Made by a program: the position numbers and the translations under genes. DNA of 10,135 nt from Acidobacteriota bacterium (GTDB lineage: Bacteria; Acidobacteriota; Terriglobia; Terriglobales; Acidobacteriaceae): NCBI GenBank assembly GCA_003225615.1, contig QIAS01000197.1, positions 16,544-26,678 of the forward strand, given 5' to 3'. Each line of letters starts with the position of its first letter. Positions within the stretch are counted from its first letter, which is position 1. Of this stretch, positions 7,058 to 10,135 are shown piece after piece. Below the pieces are notes generated by a model that was not told where the DNA came from, searched no databases, and was given only the letters and a program-made list of their open reading frames with translations.

Positions 7058-7156
7058 CCACCTCGTCTCCACCTTGCTGCTGCTGGGGTACTCTGGATTC
7101 ATACCCTGCCGGTCGGCTCCAACGACTCTCCTCTTCTTTTCATTCGGCAAAGCCGC

Positions 7157-7162
7157 TAAACT
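7157..7162 (+). promoter_or_regulatory. Possible -10 box for a leaderless DUF3467 mRNA
   Basis: TAAACT matches the -10 consensus in four of six positions and ends nine bases before the ATG at 7172, so transcription would start at or very near the start codon. The matching -35 region (TTCTTT, 7134-7139) is poor. No Shine-Dalgarno precedes this ATG, which is the main reason to consider it. Confidence 0.3.
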
Positions 7163-7171
7163 GGCTGCGCT

Positions 7172-7468
7172 ATGGCGATCCCGGCACAACCCAACATCAA
7201 GCTTGTTAATGCTCCCGATTATCGGGAGAACTACTCCAACAGCGTGCAGATCAGAGTCAACGTGTGGGATTTCTTTCTCGTCTTCGGCACCTTGCAGCAG
7301 CAGACCGAAACGCAAGTGGAAATGCGGAACTTCCAGGGCATTTATCTGAGCCCGCAGCAGGCCAAGGCCCTGATGGCCCTGCTGCAGCAGAACGTCAACA
7401 GCTACGAAAACGCCTTTGGCGAAATCAAGCTTGACCCGCGCGTCGTCCCGGGAGGGCCGGTACATTAA
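7172..7468 (+). CDS. DUF3467 family protein
   Basis: The 98-residue product matches the DUF3467 family over nearly its full length: YSNSVQIRVNVWDFFLVFGTL (21-41), a beta-rich middle, then GIYLSPQQAKALMALLQQNVNSYENAFGEIKLD (56-88). Members are short cytosolic proteins found in many bacteria, and their role is unknown. There is no signal peptide or membrane segment. The ATG at 7172 fits the family N-terminus but has no Shine-Dalgarno. It lies between the winged-helix gene (114 bp before) and the glycosyltransferase gene (128 bp after) on the same strand, but the gaps are too wide to claim an operon. Confidence 0.85.
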   Translation: MAIPAQPNIKLVNAPDYRENYSNSVQIRVNVWDFFLVFGTLQQQTETQVEMRNFQGIYLSPQQAKALMALLQQNVNSYENAFGEIKLDPRVVPGGPVH

Positions 7469-7596
7469 CTGGCTGAATATGCGCCTTCGGATAAAAGTTG
7501 GGATCGCCTAAGAGCTTGCCCGCGAGTCCATTCACCTGGGAGAGCGTTTAGCACTTCGAAGAGACGTTTCGCGCGTGAAGTCATCGCAGCTCTCAA

Positions 7597-9195
7597 ATGA
7601 TCGCTTCGAGCCCAGCCCATGAAACGCGTAGCTTGCATCCAGCACTGGTGTTCTTAGTGATCTTCCTTTCTGTTTTCATTTCACATCTGTGGCTGCTGCA
7701 ACTGCCCTATTTCTGGGATGAAGCCGGCTACTACATCCCCGCGGCCCGCGACCTGCTGCTTACGGGCAGTTTAATTCCGCACTCGACTGTCTCCAATGCG
7801 CATCCTCCGCTGGTGATGGCTTATCTCGCTCTCTGGTGGAAAATTGCCGGTTACACGCCGCTGGTCACACGTTCGGCGATGTTGTTGCTGGCCTCGTTCA
7901 CTTTGCTCACCTTGTTTCGGCTGGCAGAGCGAGTGGCTCATGTGCAGGTCGCGATCGCATCCACCATCTGCACTGCAATTTATCCCGTATTCTTTGCCCA
8001 GAGTTCCCTCGCGCACGTGGACTTGGTCTCAGCGGGACTGATTTTTGGCGGACTGCACGCCCATATAGAGGATCGCCCCGCGGCCACTAGCTGCTGGTTT
8101 TCGCTCGCCGCCCTGGCAAAGGAAACCGCTATTCTGGCGCCATTGGGTTTGTTGGCTTGGGAACTCGTATGTCCGCTGCTGCGCCTGAAAAATGCGGAAG
8201 CCACTCTTTGCAGGAATAGGGGGACTGTCTCAACTAGGCGGCGTATCCCTTCCCTGCTTTTTCCGGTTCTGCCCCTTTGCCTGTGGTTCGGCTACCACTA
8301 TCTGAGGACGGGCTACGTGTTCGGTAATCCTGAGTTCTTTCGCTACAACGTGCAGGCCACGCTCAATCCTCTTCGCGTGTTGCTGGCACTTGGCTTGCGA
8401 TTGTGGCAGGCCTTCGCATACATGCAGCTGGGGTTGCTGACCTTGGCCATGCTCTTTGCCCTCTGGTGTTCGCCTTTGCGCGATGCGAACGGAGAACGTC
8501 AGAAAATTCCGCTGACTGTGCAACTGCTTTTTCTGGTTTTGATCGCCACGTACGTTCTGGCTATGTCATTCGTGGGCGGAGCGATGTTGGCACGCTACCT
8601 CCTTCCCGCTGTGCCACTGGTGATTATCATCAATGTCTCCACCCTAAGGCGTCGCGTGCGTTATTGGGCAGCGGTTGTAGTCATCGTGGGGCTTGCGTTT
8701 GTGGTCGCGTTGTTCGTAAACCCTCCGTATGGATTTTCCATCGAAGACAATCTCGCCTATCGCGACTACATACGCCTGCACGAAAACGCGGAGAACTTTC
8801 TCGAGGCCCGCTATCCCATGGCGCGGGTCCTGACCGCATGGCCTGCTTCGGACGAATTGACTCGGCCCTACCTCGGATATGTCACGCGCCCTATGCGGGT
8901 GTTTCGCATTGAGGATTTCAGTCTGGAGCAGGTCATGTCAGCAGCGGAGGTTCGCTCGGACTTCGATGTTGCGCTGGTTTTCTCCACAAAATACGAGCCG
9001 CCGCATTCTGTGCTGGACGGTTGGGTAGCCTGGCAGCGCCTTAAGGCGCGCTTCTTCGGATTTCATCGCGACTTGCCGCCCGCCGCCGCGGCCCAGATAC
9101 TCGGGGGACGAATTGTGTTCGATGAGCAGCGGCACCGGCAGTCGGTTGCGGTAATCCTGATGGAAAGACTCGAGGAAGCAAGAGCCGTCAGGTGA
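7597..9195 (+). CDS. Membrane glycosyltransferase, GT39/PMT (ArnT-like) family
   Basis: The 532-residue integral membrane protein resembles enzymes that move sugars from polyprenyl-phosphate donors to lipid, glycan or protein acceptors on the outer face of the inner membrane. The first membrane segment (about 15-34) is followed by LPYFWDEAGYYIPAARDLL, with the Asp-Glu pair (41-42) typical of the family's catalytic loop, then NAHPPLVMAYLALWW (68-81). Further hydrophobic segments lie near 92-108, 116-134, 141-153, 168-192, 219-231, 261-291, 307-325, 335-347 and 356-374. LAKETAI (173-179) and ARYLLP (332-337) also fit GT39. Residues about 380-532 form a soluble C-terminal part. An in-frame stop at 7576-7578 makes the ATG at 7597 the first start; it has no clear Shine-Dalgarno. 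The acceptor cannot be told. Confidence 0.85.
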   Translation: MIASSPAHETRSLHPALVFLVIFLSVFISHLWLLQLPYFWDEAGYYIPAARDLLLTGSLIPHSTVSNAHPPLVMAYLALWWKIAGYTPLVTRSAMLLLASFTLLTLFRLAERVAHVQVAIASTICTAIYPVFFAQSSLAHVDLVSAGLIFGGLHAHIEDRPAATSCWFSLAALAKETAILAPLGLLAWELVCPLLRLKNAEATLCRNRGTVSTRRRIPSLLFPVLPLCLWFGYHYLRTGYVFGNPEFFRYNVQATLNPLRVLLALGLRLWQAFAYMQLGLLTLAMLFALWCSPLRDANGERQKIPLTVQLLFLVLIATYVLAMSFVGGAMLARYLLPAVPLVIIINVSTLRRRVRYWAAVVVIVGLAFVVALFVNPPYGFSIEDNLAYRDYIRLHENAENFLEARYPMARVLTAWPASDELTRPYLGYVTRPMRVFRIEDFSLEQVMSAAEVRSDFDVALVFSTKYEPPHSVLDGWVAWQRLKARFFGFHRDLPPAAAAQILGGRIVFDEQRHRQSVAVILMERLEEARAVR

Positions 9196-9241
9196 GGATG
9201 GATCATTCGAATCGCTGTTGAATGTGGGTGGCCTCTCTGCG

Positions 9242-10135
9242 TCAGCGGGTCATCAGATGGCAGGAATGGGTCTTGATAACCAGCCAAGCCTCGCGCCCAT
9301 TCGCAAGCTGTAATGAATCCCGGGCAGCCAGCGTGAGATGGACGTGCATCACGACACCACAATCAATCTGCGCTGTGACGATAACGTCGTGCTGCGTCAG
9401 CGAAATCACTTTCCCTGGAAGGATGTTGCGCGCACTTAAACCCCGGGGCTGCTCCGTGGCCAGCAGGATGTCGCCAGCTCGAATACCGACGCGCAAGCTG
9501 GAACCAATGCCGGCGCGCAGCAGGGGTGTTTCCAATTCCACACTACTGCGTGCAAGCCGGCAAGTCATGGTGCCGCGGTTCTCGTGAGCCGAGATCACAG
9601 AGGCATCGAAAATATTCTCGAAGCCCACCAACTGCGCCACCGATTCCTGCCGCGGAGCATTGATAACTTCATGCGGAGTGCCACGGGCCGCGACCCGACC
9701 GTTCTCCAGCACGATCACGCGCTCTCCCAATGCGAACACTTCCTCGCGGCTGTGGGTGACATAAAGAATCGGAATACGATGCGCCTCGTTCCAGGCGCGC
9801 AGATCGTCGAGAATGTGGGCTTTGGTCGCGGCGTCCATGGCGGCCAGAGGTTCGTCGAGCAACAGAAGTTGCGGATCCCGAACCAGTGCCCTGGCAAGCG
9901 CCACCCGCTGTCGTTCACCGCCCGATATTTCTGCCGGACGACGATGGCGCAGCTGCTCGATACGAAAGGTTTCTAGAATCGAATCCGCTCTGCTCTGCTG
10001 TTTGGGTCGATGAATTTCCTGTAAACCATACTGAATGTTCTTTTCGACCGTGAGATGCGGAAAAAGCGCTAGCTCCTGGAACACATATCCGATCTGGCGA
10101 CGCCAAGCCGGCATGTTCGCCCGGGACTCGGAATC
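9242..10135 (-). CDS. modC: Molybdate ABC transporter ATP-binding protein ModC, N-terminus outside the window
   Basis: ModC powers molybdate uptake together with ModA and ModB. The gene enters from the right edge, so the first part with the Walker A loop is missing. The in-frame ATG at 10114 is internal, because matching residues (DSESRAN) continue to the edge. Counting from that Met: Q-loop GYVFQE (9-14), signature ISGGERQR (63-70), Walker B LLLLDEP (83-89), D-loop AAMD (91-94) and switch His in YVTHS (118-122). The C-terminal part, after GFENIF (164-169), ends in a Mop/TOBE molybdate-binding-type domain (about 225-290: LSARNILPGKVISL, VTAQIDCGVVMHVHLT, AWLVIKTHS). This separates it from sulfate or polyamine ATPases, though those remain possible. 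It converges on the glycosyltransferase gene with 46 bp between stops and no visible terminator. Confidence 0.85.
   Translation of the reverse strand, partial: DSESRANMPAWRRQIGYVFQELALFPHLTVEKNIQYGLQEIHRPKQQSRADSILETFRIEQLRHRRPAEISGGERQRVALARALVRDPQLLLLDEPLAAMDAATKAHILDDLRAWNEAHRIPILYVTHSREEVFALGERVIVLENGRVAARGTPHEVINAPRQESVAQLVGFENIFDASVISAHENRGTMTCRLARSSVELETPLLRAGIGSSLRVGIRAGDILLATEQPRGLSARNILPGKVISLTQHDVIVTAQIDCGVVMHVHLTLAARDSLQLANGREAWLVIKTHSCHLMTR

Noticed and set aside
7159..7475. Direct repeat AACTGGCTG on both sides of the DUF3467 gene (7159-7167 and 7467-7475)
   Set aside because: Nine bases is within chance, the second copy overlaps the stop codon, and there is no other sign of a mobile unit.
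1..10135. CRISPR arrays, insertion sequences, toxin-antitoxin or defence genes
   Set aside because: No regularly spaced repeats, transposase motifs or recognisable defence proteins were seen on either strand.

Overview
The window looks like chromosomal DNA of a Gram-negative soil bacterium, most probably an Acidobacteriota (Terriglobia-like) genome. The clues are a large Oar-type TonB-dependent receptor with an N-terminal carboxypeptidase-regulatory-like domain, a DUF1028 protein with a C-terminal TPR region, a DUF3467 protein, Big_5 Ig-like repeats, a PqqE fragment and a moderately high GC content. The lineage is inferred from protein style only; there is no rRNA or other marker gene.

Left part (1-4340), minus strand. 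A 966-residue outer-membrane receptor (1304-4204) has a good sigma70-like promoter (4312-4339), a leader of about 100 nt and a strong Shine-Dalgarno. It ends at an intrinsic terminator (1262-1292). Beyond that terminator, and past a 17-bp AT-rich palindrome, lies a secreted DUF1028-TPR protein (212-1222). The two genes are 81 bp apart with no convincing promoter between them, so the second may depend partly on readthrough.

Middle (4340-6250). A tRNA-Leu(UAG) gene with an encoded CCA end (4502-4586) is followed by about 260 bp without a gene that contains a long imperfect hairpin. Then comes the oddest spot in the window. A minus-strand gene for a Big_5 Ig-like repeat protein (4846-5607) and a plus-strand gene for the C-terminal half of PqqE (5599-6183) meet back to back at about 5599-5607. 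Both lack their 5' halves and both are otherwise undamaged. A single deletion, or a misjoined assembly, explains this most simply.

Right part (6180-10135). A short minus-strand gene for a secreted, very basic 71-residue protein (6246-6461) has its own intrinsic terminator, which lies against the pqqE stop codon. A divergent plus-strand run follows: a 100-residue winged-helix-like protein (6755-7057), a DUF3467 protein (7172-7468) that may be made from a leaderless mRNA, and a membrane glycosyltransferase of the GT39/PMT type (7597-9195). Converging on it from the right edge is the ATPase of a molybdate ABC transporter, modC (9242-10135), whose N-terminus lies outside the window.

The genes do not form one obvious pathway. 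I see no mobile-element gene, CRISPR array, phage gene or defence system. Most of the window is ordinary; the junction near 5599 deserves the closest look.
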